Of a stretch of 64,000 nucleotides of DNA, positions 1 to 11,215 are shown in pieces. Position 1 is the first letter of the stretch. Each line of letters starts with the position of its first letter. Below the pieces are notes generated by a model, which searched no databases, was not told where the DNA came from, and was given only the letters and a program-made list of their open reading frames with translations. Made by a program: the position numbers and the translations under genes. Origin of the DNA: Parolsenella massiliensis (GTDB lineage Bacteria > Actinomycetota > Coriobacteriia > Coriobacteriales > Atopobiaceae); assembly GCF_900143685.1 (NCBI RefSeq), contig NZ_LT671675.1, positions 1,233,985 to 1,297,984 of the forward strand, written 5' to 3'.

Positions 1-1
1 C

Positions 2-1327
2 CACGACGGCAGCGAGGTCACGGCCAAGTCGTTCGCCTACGCCTGGAACCGCCTGTGCAGCCCCACCACGTCCGACCAGCCCTCGAACGTCTCCTACCAC
101 CTTGCCATGGTGAAGGGCTACGAGGACGTCACGGCCGGCACCGCCACCGAACTCGCGGGCGTCACCTGCCCCGACGACTACACGCTGCAGGTCGAGCTCT
201 CCCAGCCTTACGCCGACTTCGACTACGTGTGTGCCGCCCCCGTGCTCTCGCCCATCCCGGAGGACGCCGGCGCCGGTGATGAGTACACCGCCTTTGCCCA
301 CTCCCCCATCGGCAACGGCCCGTTCAAGATGAAGGGCGACTGGGTTGACGGCCAGTACGTCGAGACCGAGGCGTTCGAGGACTACACCAACGGCGATGCG
401 CCCAAGGTGGCCGGCGCTCGCTTCAACATCTACCGCGACTCGAACACCGCCTACAAGGAGCTCGACGCCGGCAGCCTGGACTGCTCGCTCGTGCCCATCA
501 CGGCCACGAAGAACGCCAAGGACTCCTACGGTGAGTCCGAGGACGGCTACACGGCCACGCCCGGCCACCAGTTCCTGGGCGGCACGATGCTCTACACGCA
601 GTTCCTCGCCTTCAACGTGAACGACCCGCTCATGAGCGACGTCCGCGTGCGCCAGGCGCTGTCGCTTGCCATCAACCGCCAGGCCATCTGCGACGCCATC
701 TACGAGGGCTCGGCCAAGCCCGCAGACGACATCATCCCCGAGGCCATCGACGGCTACCGCGAGGGCGCCTGGGCCTACGCCGCCTACGACCCCGACAAGG
801 CCGCCCAGCTGCTCGACGAGGCGGGCTACCCCGCAGACGCAGATGGCAAGCGCAACATCTCGTTCAAGTTCATGACGAACGCTGCCAACACGCAGGACGA
901 GTACCAGTCCATGCAGGCCGACTGGCAGAAGCTCGGCCTGGACGTGGAGATCGACAAGGTGGAGTACGCGGCCATGTACCAGTCCTACCTCGACGGCACC
1001 TACTCGGTGGGCGCCCGCGCGTGGTACGCGGACTACCCCATCGCCGACAACTACCTCTACCCGCTGTTCCACACGGGCAACGGCGACAACGTGAGCCACT
1101 TTGCCGACGACAAGTTCGAGAAGCTCATCGACGCCGCCCGTGCCACGGCCGACCACGACGGGCGCGTGGCCGCCATGCAGGCCGCCGACGACTACGTGGC
1201 AGACCTCGTGCCCTACGCGCCGCTCAACTACCGCTCGCTCGCCCGCTGCACGGACAAGCGCGTGGCCTCGCTCACGGTGACGCCGCAGATCCTGCCGCTT
1301 CTCTCCGAGGCAAGCATCTCCGAGTAA
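2..1327 (+). CDS. ABC transporter substrate-binding protein (peptide/OppA type), 5' truncated by window edge
   Basis: The frame is open from base 2 and encodes about 441 residues ending in TAA. It resembles the family 5 solute-binding proteins (SBP_bac_5) that deliver oligopeptides to Opp/Dpp importers. Family-like stretches are VTAKSFAYAWNRL near the left edge, the VRQALSLAINRQAIC segment after the middle, and a C-terminal run (ARAWYADYPIADNYLYPLF) typical of the ligand lobe. The signal peptide, lipobox and roughly the first 100 residues lie outside the window. An intrinsic terminator follows the stop, so this is the last gene of its transcript. The family is clear; the exact ligand cannot be told from this sequence. 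Confidence 0.9.
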   Translation, partial: HDGSEVTAKSFAYAWNRLCSPTTSDQPSNVSYHLAMVKGYEDVTAGTATELAGVTCPDDYTLQVELSQPYADFDYVCAAPVLSPIPEDAGAGDEYTAFAHSPIGNGPFKMKGDWVDGQYVETEAFEDYTNGDAPKVAGARFNIYRDSNTAYKELDAGSLDCSLVPITATKNAKDSYGESEDGYTATPGHQFLGGTMLYTQFLAFNVNDPLMSDVRVRQALSLAINRQAICDAIYEGSAKPADDIIPEAIDGYREGAWAYAAYDPDKAAQLLDEAGYPADADGKRNISFKFMTNAANTQDEYQSMQADWQKLGLDVEIDKVEYAAMYQSYLDGTYSVGARAWYADYPIADNYLYPLFHTGNGDNVSHFADDKFEKLIDAARATADHDGRVAAMQAADDYVADLVPYAPLNYRSLARCTDKRVASLTVTPQILPLLSEASISE

Positions 1328-1351
1328 CGCCCCAGGCATCCGCAAGCCAGC

Positions 1352-1396
1352 AAGGGTCCCGTCGTCGCCTCCGCGCGGCGTCGGGACCCCTTCTTT
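1352..1396 (+). terminator. Intrinsic terminator after the peptide-binding protein gene
   Basis: AAGGGTCCCG pairs with CGGGACCCCTT across a ~20-nt GC-rich loop and is followed by TTCTTTT. It starts 25 bp after the TAA of the upstream gene. Confidence 0.75.
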
Positions 1397-1402
1397 TCGC
1401 GC

Positions 1403-1530
1403 GTGGCCGTTCTCGGCCACGTTTTACGTGCGCAATCCATTCTCGGCCGTGTTTTACGCGTTTTTCGGCCGTTTGACGCGTAATTCGCGGCCTTCAACGC
1501 CTCGGACGCGTAATTCGTGGCCGAGAATGG
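1403..1530. repeat. Compound intergenic inverted/direct repeat (TTCTCGGCC family)
   Basis: GTGGCCG-TTCT-CGGCCAC forms a small perfect hairpin at 1403-1420. TTCTCGGCCACG at 1410-1421 is the reverse complement of CGTGGCCGAGAA at 1516-1527, and CCATTCTCGGCC at 1437-1448 is the perfect reverse complement of 1519-1530. Between them the unit TTCTCGGCC-N-GTTTTACG recurs with variation. The block fills the space between two converging genes and contains no plausible coding frame. Confidence 0.7.
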
Positions 1531-1544
1531 CCAGCGATCGAGTC

Positions 1545-2489
1545 CTACTCGTGCGTCACACGCGTGTCGCCGTGGGCCCAGCCGTAGTTCATCTGCGCGC
1601 CGTCCGTGAAGCCAACGACGCCGGCCCCACTCGCGGGCACCACGATGACGCCGCCGTTGCCGCCACGGGCGTCCACGCCCGCAAGCATCGCCGCGGCGGC
1701 GTCCGACAGTGCCTCGCCGGCCATCGAGACGCGCGCATGCACCTGGTAGGCGGCCACCTCCCGGATGAACGTCTCGCCCGTGCCCGTGCAGCTCACGGCC
1801 ACCGTCTGCCCGTTGGCGTAGGTGCCAGCACCGCAGAGGGGCGAGTCACCCACGCGGCCGGGCTGCTGGCCCGTGATGCCACCCGTCGACGTGCCGGCGG
1901 CGATGTGGCCGCGCACGTCTCGGGCAACCGCGCCCACGGTGCCATGGCGCGTCTCGGGATGGTCGTCGCCTGTCTCGTGCAGGGCCTTCCACTCCTCGAG
2001 CGCGGCGAGGCGTGCCGGCGTCACGAAGTAGTCGTTCTCCACCTGCTCGATGCCCCACTCGTCGAGAAGCTCAGGCGCGGGCTCGCCGAACAGCACGTGC
2101 GGCGTGCGCTCCATGACGGCACGGGCCACGTCGATGGGGTGCTTGGCCGTCGTGAGCCCGCAGGCCGCGCCCACGTTCCCGTCGCCAAGCATGAGGGCTG
2201 CGTCGAGCTCGGCGCGGCCCTCGAGCGTGAGCGCCGCACCGCGGCCGCAGTTGAAGCACGGCGCGTCCTCCATGACGTGTATCGCCGCGATCACGGCGTC
2301 CTCGGCAGGGCCGCCCTGCTCGAGGACCGCATAGCCCGCCTCAAGCGCACGGGCCAGCGCCTCGTCCGTCTCGGCCTTCTGGGCAGCCGTCATCTCGTGC
2401 AGGCGCCTGCCGGCACCGCCGTGGATGACGAGCAGCGGCCCCTCTCCTCCCGCCTCGACCACGTGTGTCCTCGCGCTTGTCTCGCCCAT
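1545..2489 (-). CDS. Isoaspartyl peptidase/L-asparaginase (plant-type, Ntn-hydrolase)
   Basis: About 314 residues of the glycosylasparaginase/isoaspartyl dipeptidase (Asparaginase_2) family. The precursor is expected to self-cleave before a conserved threonine, seen here at about residue 184 in HGTVGAVARD. This is followed by GTSTGG (about 198-203) and a GDSPLCGAGTYAN block that binds the substrate carboxylates; VIHGGAG near the N-terminus is also typical. The enzyme would release aspartate from asparagine or isoaspartyl peptides in the cytoplasm. I chose the ATG at 2489 because AGAGGGGAGA lies just upstream; a further in-frame ATG at 2549 lacks such a site. Monocistronic, converging with the peptide-binding gene. 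Confidence 0.88.
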   Translation of the reverse strand: MGETSARTHVVEAGGEGPLLVIHGGAGRRLHEMTAAQKAETDEALARALEAGYAVLEQGGPAEDAVIAAIHVMEDAPCFNCGRGAALTLEGRAELDAALMLGDGNVGAACGLTTAKHPIDVARAVMERTPHVLFGEPAPELLDEWGIEQVENDYFVTPARLAALEEWKALHETGDDHPETRHGTVGAVARDVRGHIAAGTSTGGITGQQPGRVGDSPLCGAGTYANGQTVAVSCTGTGETFIREVAAYQVHARVSMAGEALSDAAAAMLAGVDARGGNGGVIVVPASGAGVVGFTDGAQMNYGWAHGDTRVTHE

Positions 2490-2572
2490 GCGGCTCTCCC
2501 CTCTCACAGACGCGGCCCCGCCGGCGAAAACCGACGGAGCCGCATGCATACGTTCGTATGGTCAGCTGGCGA

Positions 2573-3622
2573 CTAGCAGATCTTGAAGACCCAGTTGTGC
2601 TTGTCCTCGATGGCGCCGGACTGGATGCCCGTGAGCGTCTCGCGCAGCTTCTTCATGACCGGGCCGCACTCGACGTGGCCGGCCGGGAAGACGACGGTCT
2701 CGTCGGCGCCGTAGACCTTGTTGTCGATCTCACCGACGGGCGAGATGACGGCGGCGGTGCCGCACATGCCGCACTCGGAGAACTTGCCGCTCTTGACCTC
2801 GGCCCACTCGACGGGGCGGTTGTCGACGGTCATGCCGAGGTCCTCAGCGACCTGGACGAGCGAGCGACGGGTGATGGAGGGCAGGATGGAGTCGGTGTGG
2901 CTCTTGGGGACCACGAGCGTGTTGCCGTCAACGAACAGCACGTTGGCGCCACCGGTCTCCTCGACGTAGGTGCGGGACTCGGAGTCGAGGTAGAGGTTGT
3001 CGGCATAGCCGGTGGCGTGGGCCTCGACGGAGGGCTTGAGGCTCATGGCGTAGTTCAGGCCGGCCTTGATGTTGCCGGTGCCGTGGGGCGCGGCGCGGTC
3101 GTACTCGGAGATGCGCAGCTTGACGGCCTTGAGGCCACCCTTGTAGTAGGGGCCCACCGGCGTCACGAGGATGCGGAAGGTGTACTCGGGGGCAGGGGCC
3201 ACGCCGATGACGTTGCCGGAGCCGATCATGAACGGGCGCACGTAGAGCGTGGCGCCGGAGCCAAAGGGCGGCACCCACGCGGCGTTGGCCTTGACGACCT
3301 GCTTGACGGCCTCAACGAAGCGCTCCTTCGGGAAGGGCGGCATCTCGAGGCGCTGGGCGGAGTCATACATGCGCTGGGCGTTCTGGTCCGGGCGGAAGCA
3401 GACGATGTCGCCGCTCTCGGTGGTGTAGGCCTTGAGGCCCTCGAAGACCTCCTGGCAGTAGTGGAAGATGCCGCCGCACTCGGAGACGTGCATGGTGTGG
3501 TCGCCGGTCAGACCGCCCTCGTCCCACTCGCCGTCCTTCCAGTGGGCCTCGTAGCTGTAGTCGGTCTGCATGTAGCTGAAGCCAAGGCTGCCCCAGTCCA
3601 GGTCCTTCTTCTCAACTGCCAT
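2573..3622 (-). CDS. ilvE: Branched-chain amino acid aminotransferase
   Basis: 349 residues, class IV PLP-dependent aminotransferase of the BCAT type that interconverts leucine, isoleucine and valine with their 2-oxo acids using glutamate/2-oxoglutarate. The PLP lysine is probably Lys186 in TGNIKAGLNYA. The YVRPFMIGSG segment, EVFEGLKAY near residue 60 and YVEETGGANV are family motifs. Length is usual for bacterial ilvE of this subfamily. The ATG at 3622 is preceded by AAGGAG at good spacing. It stands alone, transcribed away from carAB, with about 250 bp of upstream region. Confidence 0.93.
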   Translation of the reverse strand: MAVEKKDLDWGSLGFSYMQTDYSYEAHWKDGEWDEGGLTGDHTMHVSECGGIFHYCQEVFEGLKAYTTESGDIVCFRPDQNAQRMYDSAQRLEMPPFPKERFVEAVKQVVKANAAWVPPFGSGATLYVRPFMIGSGNVIGVAPAPEYTFRILVTPVGPYYKGGLKAVKLRISEYDRAAPHGTGNIKAGLNYAMSLKPSVEAHATGYADNLYLDSESRTYVEETGGANVLFVDGNTLVVPKSHTDSILPSITRRSLVQVAEDLGMTVDNRPVEWAEVKSGKFSECGMCGTAAVISPVGEIDNKVYGADETVVFPAGHVECGPVMKKLRETLTGIQSGAIEDKHNWVFKIC

Positions 3623-3723
3623 TGCACGCGCTCCTTACGAAGTTTCCGATCTTTTCGCCTTGAGTAGCGATTGGAGACCAAGTCTAGACCTTTTCGCACT
3701 CGAGACGAGCCGCCGCCCCGTTA

Positions 3724-3741
3724 TGTTACGCGCGGGTAACA
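3724..3741. promoter_or_regulatory. Palindrome upstream of ilvE (possible operator)
   Basis: TGTTAC-N6-GTAACA is a perfect 6-bp inverted repeat about 100 bp upstream of the ilvE start. It could bind a regulator, but no regulator gene is adjacent and chance is not excluded. Confidence 0.25.
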
Positions 3742-3791
3742 GGACGCCCGCCGGCCGCGAATGAGCAGCCAGCGGGCGCGACGTGACACGT

Positions 3792-3868
3792 GGGGACGGG
3801 GTCAAACTGTCACCGTGCCAAGGGAACCCGTCCCCAATGGCATGCCAAGGGAACCCGTCCCCAATGGC
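3792..3868. repeat. Tandem 26-bp repeat (TGCCAAGGGAACCCGTCCCC family) downstream of carB
   Basis: TGCCAAGGGAACCCGTCCCC followed by AATGGC occurs at 3816-3841 and again, identically, at 3843-3868. GGGGACGGG at 3792-3800 can pair with CCCGTCCCC at 3828-3836. Two further, slightly diverged copies lie at 39376-39440. The array begins 12 bp beyond the carB stop and may act in 3' end formation. Confidence 0.75.
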
Positions 3869-3880
3869 GCGATGGCGCGG

Positions 3881-7087
<3,207 letters not shown>

Positions 7088-8374
7088 CTAGAAGCGCCTC
7101 CCCTCGCGGACGTCGATGGCAAGGTAGTCGGGCGTGCCCTCCATGAGGCGACGAAACGCCTCGAACAGGTAGACCGCGTCGTGCGGTCCGGGCGAGGCCT
7201 CGGGGTGATACTGGACGGAGAACGCCGGGACGTCGAGGAACTGGATGCCCTCGGGCGTGCCGTCGTTGAGGTTCACGTGCGTGAGGCGGATGCGACCGAA
7301 CTTCTCGGTGCTGACGACCGGCGCGATGCGGCGCTCGCTCCAGAAGCGCAGGTCGTGCGTGCCCGCGGCGCGCCAGGCGGCCACGACGTCGGCGCCGCCG
7401 GAGAGCTCGGCGTCGAGCTCGCCCAGGCTGTCGAAGACGAGGCCGTAGTTGTGGTTCTGGGCCGTGACCTCGACCATGCCGGAGAGCAGGTTCATGACGG
7501 GCTGGTTGCCGCCGTGGTGGCCGTAGGGCAGCTTCTCGATGGCGGCCCCTGCGGCCTGGCAGATCATCTGGTGGCCCAGGCAGATGCCAAAGACAGGGAC
7601 GCGACCCAGCAGCTGCTCGGCGCAGGCTGCGGGCTCGGGCAGCTCGCGGGGGTCACCGGGGCCGTTGGAGAGAAACACGCCGTCGGGGTGTGCGGCCAAG
7701 ATCTTCTCGGCGGGCGTGTCCCAGGGCACCACGTGGACGTCCAGGCCGGCGCCGATGAGACCGCGCAGGATGCCGCGCTTCTCGCCGCAGTCGAGCGCCG
7801 TGACGCGCAGGCGACGGCGCGGGCGGTCGAGGTCGACCTTGGCGTCGACGTCGTAGGGCTCGGGCGTGGAGACCTTGGCGACCCAGTTGGTCTCGGAGAT
7901 GGAGGGCGCCGCCTTGACGCGGGCCACGAGGCTTGCCGGGTCGAGGTCGGTCGTGGAGATGGCGCAGCGCATCGTGCCCGCCTCGCGCACGCGCAGCGTG
8001 AGGGCGCGGGTGTCCACGCACTCGATGGCCACGATGCCGCGCTCGGCGAGGAAGTCGGGCAGCGTGCCCTCGGAGCGCCAGTTGTTGGGCGTGTGGCACA
8101 TGTCGCACACGACGACGCCGGCGAGCGCCGCGCCGTCGGACTGCATGTCGGCCGCGCAGACGCCGTAGTTGCCGATCTGCGGGTAGGTGAAGGCGACGAT
8201 CTGGCCGGCGTAGGACGGGTCGGTGATGACCTCCTGGTAGCCGGACATGGAGGTGTTGAAGACGAGCTCGCCGAAGGCCTCGCCGTCGGCTCCGGCCGAC
8301 AGCCCCTCGAACGTGGTGCCGTCCTCGAGCGCGAGCAGCGCCCTCGTGGCTCCCTTTGCCAGAAGTGGGTTCAC
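7088..8374 (-). CDS. carA: Carbamoyl-phosphate synthase small (glutaminase) subunit
   Basis: About 428 residues with an N-terminal CPSase small-chain domain and a C-terminal class I glutamine amidotransferase domain that passes ammonia to CarB. The nucleophile elbow VFGICLGHQM carries the catalytic cysteine, and VQYHPEASPGPHD supplies the His-Glu pair. I start it at the GTG at 8374 (VNPLLAKGATRALLALEDG) because AAGGGGAA precedes it at proper spacing. The open frame runs further up to 8509, but that part overlaps the leader terminator. carA-carB form one operon behind an attenuator. Confidence 0.95.
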   Translation of the reverse strand: MNPLLAKGATRALLALEDGTTFEGLSAGADGEAFGELVFNTSMSGYQEVITDPSYAGQIVAFTYPQIGNYGVCAADMQSDGAALAGVVVCDMCHTPNNWRSEGTLPDFLAERGIVAIECVDTRALTLRVREAGTMRCAISTTDLDPASLVARVKAAPSISETNWVAKVSTPEPYDVDAKVDLDRPRRRLRVTALDCGEKRGILRGLIGAGLDVHVVPWDTPAEKILAAHPDGVFLSNGPGDPRELPEPAACAEQLLGRVPVFGICLGHQMICQAAGAAIEKLPYGHHGGNQPVMNLLSGMVEVTAQNHNYGLVFDSLGELDAELSGGADVVAAWRAAGTHDLRFWSERRIAPVVSTEKFGRIRLTHVNLNDGTPEGIQFLDVPAFSVQYHPEASPGPHDAVYLFEAFRRLMEGTPDYLAIDVREGRRF

Positions 8375-8434
8375 GCGTTCCCCTTTCGGTTGGGCTCGCG
8401 GTGAGATGAGACGTCCGGGGCCGGGCCGCGCGTC

Positions 8435-8467
8435 AAAAAAAGACGCCCGGCATGGCCGAGGGCGTCC
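8435..8467 (-). terminator. Leader terminator (attenuator) of the carAB operon
   Basis: On the minus strand GACGCCC and GGGCGTC form a 7-bp stem around an 11-nt loop, followed at once by seven T residues. It sits between the likely promoter and the carA start, about 60 bp before the GTG, so it would stop transcription inside the leader unless relieved. Such placement is typical of pyrimidine-controlled attenuation. Confidence 0.8.
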
Positions 8468-8551
8468 CCACAAGACAGATGCGCTTGCGCCGCGCATCCT
8501 TTGGCCCAACGTAAACCCGGCATGTCCAGCGCCGAGTCAGGCCCTTGCCTT

Positions 8552-8571
8552 GCAGGTATCCCGTACCGTGC
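8552..8571 (-). promoter_or_regulatory. Candidate antiterminator/PyrR-type binding hairpin in carA leader
   Basis: In the leader RNA GC-A-C-GGTA, loop CGGGA, TACC-T-GC can form an imperfect hairpin flanked by CCTTTAA and AAGG. Its general form recalls PyrR-binding loops (GA-rich apical loop, bulged purine), but the match is loose and no pyrR gene is in the window. Inference only. Confidence 0.35.
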
Positions 8572-8587
8572 TTAAAGGTCGAGGGAC

Positions 8588-8615
8588 ATAATAGCGCGGT
8601 CACGGGGTTGCGCAA
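8588..8615 (-). promoter_or_regulatory. Probable promoter of carAB
   Basis: Minus strand TTGCGC (-35, 8610-8615) and TATTAT (-10, 8588-8593) are separated by 16 bp. They lie about 215 bp upstream of carA, leaving a leader long enough for the hairpins described. Confidence 0.55.
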
Positions 8616-8760
8616 GGCTAACCTTTTGTTAGGCACCCTCATATAATTACAGGTAAAGCAGGTAGTCGCGGCGTTATGCATGCGCGCGCTCGGAATATCC
8701 ATCTTGCGGGGGCGGCGCGGATTGGGATGCGACGGCGCACTTGGCGCCGCATGCCTCGAC
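8616..8760. other. Non-coding gap between carAB promoter and kdgT terminator
   Basis: No credible reading frame is seen. The only local structures are short GC-rich partial palindromes (GCGCACTTGGCGC). It separates two transcripts that point the same way. Confidence 0.4.
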
Positions 8761-8821
8761 AAAAGACGCAGGATTAGCCTTCGCGACGGCAAATCTCGCC
8801 GATTCAAGGCTAATCCTGCGT
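8761..8821 (-). terminator. Long hairpin terminator after kdgT-like gene
   Basis: ACGCAGGATTAGCCTT (8766-8781) is the perfect reverse complement of 8806-8821, a 16-bp stem with a 24-nt loop that itself can pair (CGGCGAG..GCCG). On the minus strand it is followed by CTTTT. It lies 32 bp past the permease stop. Confidence 0.7.
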
Positions 8822-8853
8822 AGTTAACCAGCTATGGGAGACGAGCAGACGCC

Positions 8854-9861
8854 CTACTCGCCGTCGATGCCCTCGGCAACGGCCTGCTCGATGGCCTCGA
8901 CGCCGGCGGCGGAGAGGTCCTCCCCACCCTGGCAGAAGCGCTTGTCGGCCCAGCCGGTGAGGATGGGGGCCGCCACCGCCGTGATGATGACGGCCGTGGC
9001 GATCTGTGCGTAGGCAACGGGCGCGAGCTCGGCATAGCGCGGGGCCACCTCGGCCAAGGCCACCGGCGTGGTCATGGCCGTGCCGGCGATGGTCGAGCAG
9101 GCCACGGCCGCCTTGCCGTTGCCGCCGCACAGTCGCTCGAACGCAAACGTGATGGGACCAACCACGAACAGCGTGATGAGACCAAGCAGGATGCCGGAGA
9201 TGCCGCCGGTGATGAAGCTCGAGAGGCTCATGGACGCGCCCAGCTGAAACCCGATGACCGCGATGGCGGGATTCGTGCCCGGAACGAGCAGGTTCTTGAC
9301 GAACGGGAACAGGTTGCCCAGCACCATGCCGATGACGAGCGGAAGGATCGAGCCCACGATGGTGCCCACGGGTATGTTGGCCAGGCCGGAGACGCCCAGG
9401 ATGATCATTGTGACGGCGGGGCCGGCCGTGAAGAACAGGATGCCCACGGCGCCGCGCTCGGACTCGTCGCCGAACTCGCCCATGATGCCGGTGTAGAGCG
9501 CCATGTTGCAAAAGGTGATGCCGCCGATGATGGAGACCGAGGAGAGCCCCAGGAAGTCGTCGTTGAAGAAGTAGGCCACGGCAAGGCCCAGCGCGGCAGC
9601 CACTACGAGCTTGGGGATGAGCACCACGATGCCGGTCTTGATGGCACCCGGCGTGGACTTGAACGAGATGCCGGCGCCCACGAACAGTAGGATGGCCGCG
9701 ACGATCGTGTTGGAGCCGCCACGCGTGGCCGCCATGAAGAACCCGCCGATCTCGAAGACCTGGGGGCAGAACGTGTTGAGCAGAAGGCCCACGATCATGG
9801 GATAGATCATGATGTCACCGGGGATGCGTGGGACCTTGAGCTTCTTCTCAGGCTGCGGCAT
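8854..9861 (-). CDS. 2-keto-3-deoxygluconate permease (KdgT family)
   Basis: 335 residues made largely of hydrophobic segments (about ten), typical of the KdgT proton-coupled symporter family that imports 2-keto-3-deoxygluconate from pectin or uronate breakdown. Family-like stretches are the N-terminal KVPRIPGDIMIYPMIVGLLLN, FVGAGISFKSTPGAIKTG, and FQLGASMSLSSFITGG. The ATG at 9861 has GGGAGG upstream. No kdgK/kdgA or other uronate genes are adjacent, so the substrate is assigned by family only. The gene stands alone between a hairpin terminator and an inverted-repeat element. Confidence 0.85.
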   Translation of the reverse strand: MPQPEKKLKVPRIPGDIMIYPMIVGLLLNTFCPQVFEIGGFFMAATRGGSNTIVAAILLFVGAGISFKSTPGAIKTGIVVLIPKLVVAAALGLAVAYFFNDDFLGLSSVSIIGGITFCNMALYTGIMGEFGDESERGAVGILFFTAGPAVTMIILGVSGLANIPVGTIVGSILPLVIGMVLGNLFPFVKNLLVPGTNPAIAVIGFQLGASMSLSSFITGGISGILLGLITLFVVGPITFAFERLCGGNGKAAVACSTIAGTAMTTPVALAEVAPRYAELAPVAYAQIATAVIITAVAAPILTGWADKRFCQGGEDLSAAGVEAIEQAVAEGIDGE

Positions 9862-9944
9862 TATGTCCTCCCAACTGCGATTTTTGGTCAGGACATAGTA
9901 ACAGACGAGCTATCTACCGGACCAAGCCGCAATCGGATGGTCAC

Positions 9945-10092
9945 AAACTCGAGAAGTGTACGAGCTTGGGAGAATTTAGCGGACAGCCAAGAAATAGCCG
10001 ATGGCAAAACGCGAGGTAGACGTCTTGCATAATACTGGCGAGCAAGCTGGTCGCCACAGAAATGGGCTTCAGCTCGTACACTTCTCGAGTTT
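9945..10092. repeat. Intergenic inverted-repeat element A
   Basis: Perfect 22-bp arms at 9945-9966 and 10071-10092 (left arm begins AAACTCGAGAAGTGTACGAG) enclose 104 bp. Read on the minus strand the core contains CCAGTATT (10031-10038) and CGTCTACC (10015-10022), shared with elements B and C. A minus-strand frame runs through it, but that frame starts within a terminator and has no ribosome-binding site, so I do not call it a gene. Confidence 0.8.
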
Positions 10093-10100
10093 CGGACGAC

Positions 10101-10142
10101 AAAAAGGGCTCCGCGCCACGTAGATTACGTGGCGCGGAGCCC
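10101..10142 (-). terminator. Strong intrinsic terminator of the DegV gene
   Basis: A 16-bp perfect stem (GGGCTCCGCGCCACGT at 10106-10121 with its complement at 10127-10142), 5-nt loop, then TTTTT on the minus strand. Confidence 0.9.
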
Positions 10143-10182
10143 GGCAGGGTCACAAAGCCGCCCAAGAGGCGAAAACCAAGCG

Positions 10183-11070
10183 CTACTCCCCGCGCTCGTC
10201 GCCCATGAAGAACAGCGCCACGGTGCCCGGGCCCGTGTGCGAGCCGATGACCGTGCCGATGTCGTTAATCTGCACCTTGCCCGCAAGCGCCGGGAACGCC
10301 TGCTCAATGAGGCTGCGCACGTGCTCGGCGTCCTCGCGGCACGCGCTCATGGAGATCATGCACTTGCCGTCATAGGCGCGGCCGCCCTGCGCGTGCTGCT
10401 CCATGCGCTCCACCATGTCCTTGGCGGCCTTGGCCTTCGTGCGGATCTTGTCACGTGGGATGAGCTTGCCCTCGCTGTTCATGTTGAGCACGGGGCAGAT
10501 CTTGAGCGCCGTTCCCACGAATCCGCTCACACGCGAGACGCGCCCGCCGCGCACGTAGCTCGTGAGGTCGGTCGAGAAGAACCAGTGGTGAACGTTGAGG
10601 CGGTGGCTCATGGCCCAGTCGTACGCCTCGTCGAGCGTGGCGCCCTCGTCGCGCTTGTCGGCGAGGTACTCTACGAGCATGCCATAGCCCGAGCTCGCGC
10701 CCAGCGAGTCCACGACGAGCACGCGCCTGTCGGGATGGGCGCCCATGACCTGGCGCGCGGCGATGGAGGCCGTCTCGAACGCGCCGGAAAGTCCGCTCGA
10801 CAGCGAGACGTGCAGCACGTCGGAGCCCGACGCCACGATGGGCTCCCACAGCTCGACGAACTCGCCGACGCCAGGCTGCGAGGTCGTAGGCATAGCTCCC
10901 GCCTTGATGGCCGCGTAGAACTCGTCGGGTGAGATGGACTGGTAGAGGTCGTCAAGGTGGTCAACGCCGTCCTCGTTCCAGTGGAAGCACACGTAGGGAA
11001 TGTGACGGCCCTCGAAGAAGGAGCGCGAGCGGTCGGCCGTGGAGCAGCAGGTCAGCGTGAAGTTAGCCAT
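10183..11070 (-). CDS. DegV family fatty-acid-binding protein
   Basis: About 295 residues. DegV proteins bind a fatty acid between two alpha/beta lobes; FakB members present it to a fatty acid kinase. Seen: N-terminal TLTCCSTADRSRSFFEGR (strand plus ligand-pocket loop), TSQPGVGEFVELWEP (conserved TSQP loop contacting the carboxylate), HVSLSSGLSGAFETA, and a C-terminal IGSHTGPGTVALFF. The ATG at 11070 has AGGTGA at good spacing; 46 extra upstream codons in frame are not supported. Monocistronic with its own terminator. Confidence 0.9.
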   Translation of the reverse strand: MANFTLTCCSTADRSRSFFEGRHIPYVCFHWNEDGVDHLDDLYQSISPDEFYAAIKAGAMPTTSQPGVGEFVELWEPIVASGSDVLHVSLSSGLSGAFETASIAARQVMGAHPDRRVLVVDSLGASSGYGMLVEYLADKRDEGATLDEAYDWAMSHRLNVHHWFFSTDLTSYVRGGRVSRVSGFVGTALKICPVLNMNSEGKLIPRDKIRTKAKAAKDMVERMEQHAQGGRAYDGKCMISMSACREDAEHVRSLIEQAFPALAGKVQINDIGTVIGSHTGPGTVALFFMGDERGE

Positions 11071-11215
11071 GGGATCACCTCGAGCGATAAAGGGGGCCGG
11101 CGCCCCAGCGGCACCGGCCCGAGCGTTCCTCTTCGATTGTAGCCGCGGGCGCGCTCGCCATTCTCGGCGGCGCGGCCGGCGGCAGCTCGCGGGGTGTGCG
11201 ATGGTCACGAGTCCG

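Noticed and set aside
3640-3760. T-box or amino-acid riboswitch before ilvE
   Set aside because: No T-box sequence or terminator/antiterminator pair seen; only a short palindrome.
9941-10165. 74-codon minus-strand frame as a small protein
   Set aside because: Runs through a strong terminator and inverted-repeat element A with no ribosome-binding site; kept as part of the repeat family discussion only.
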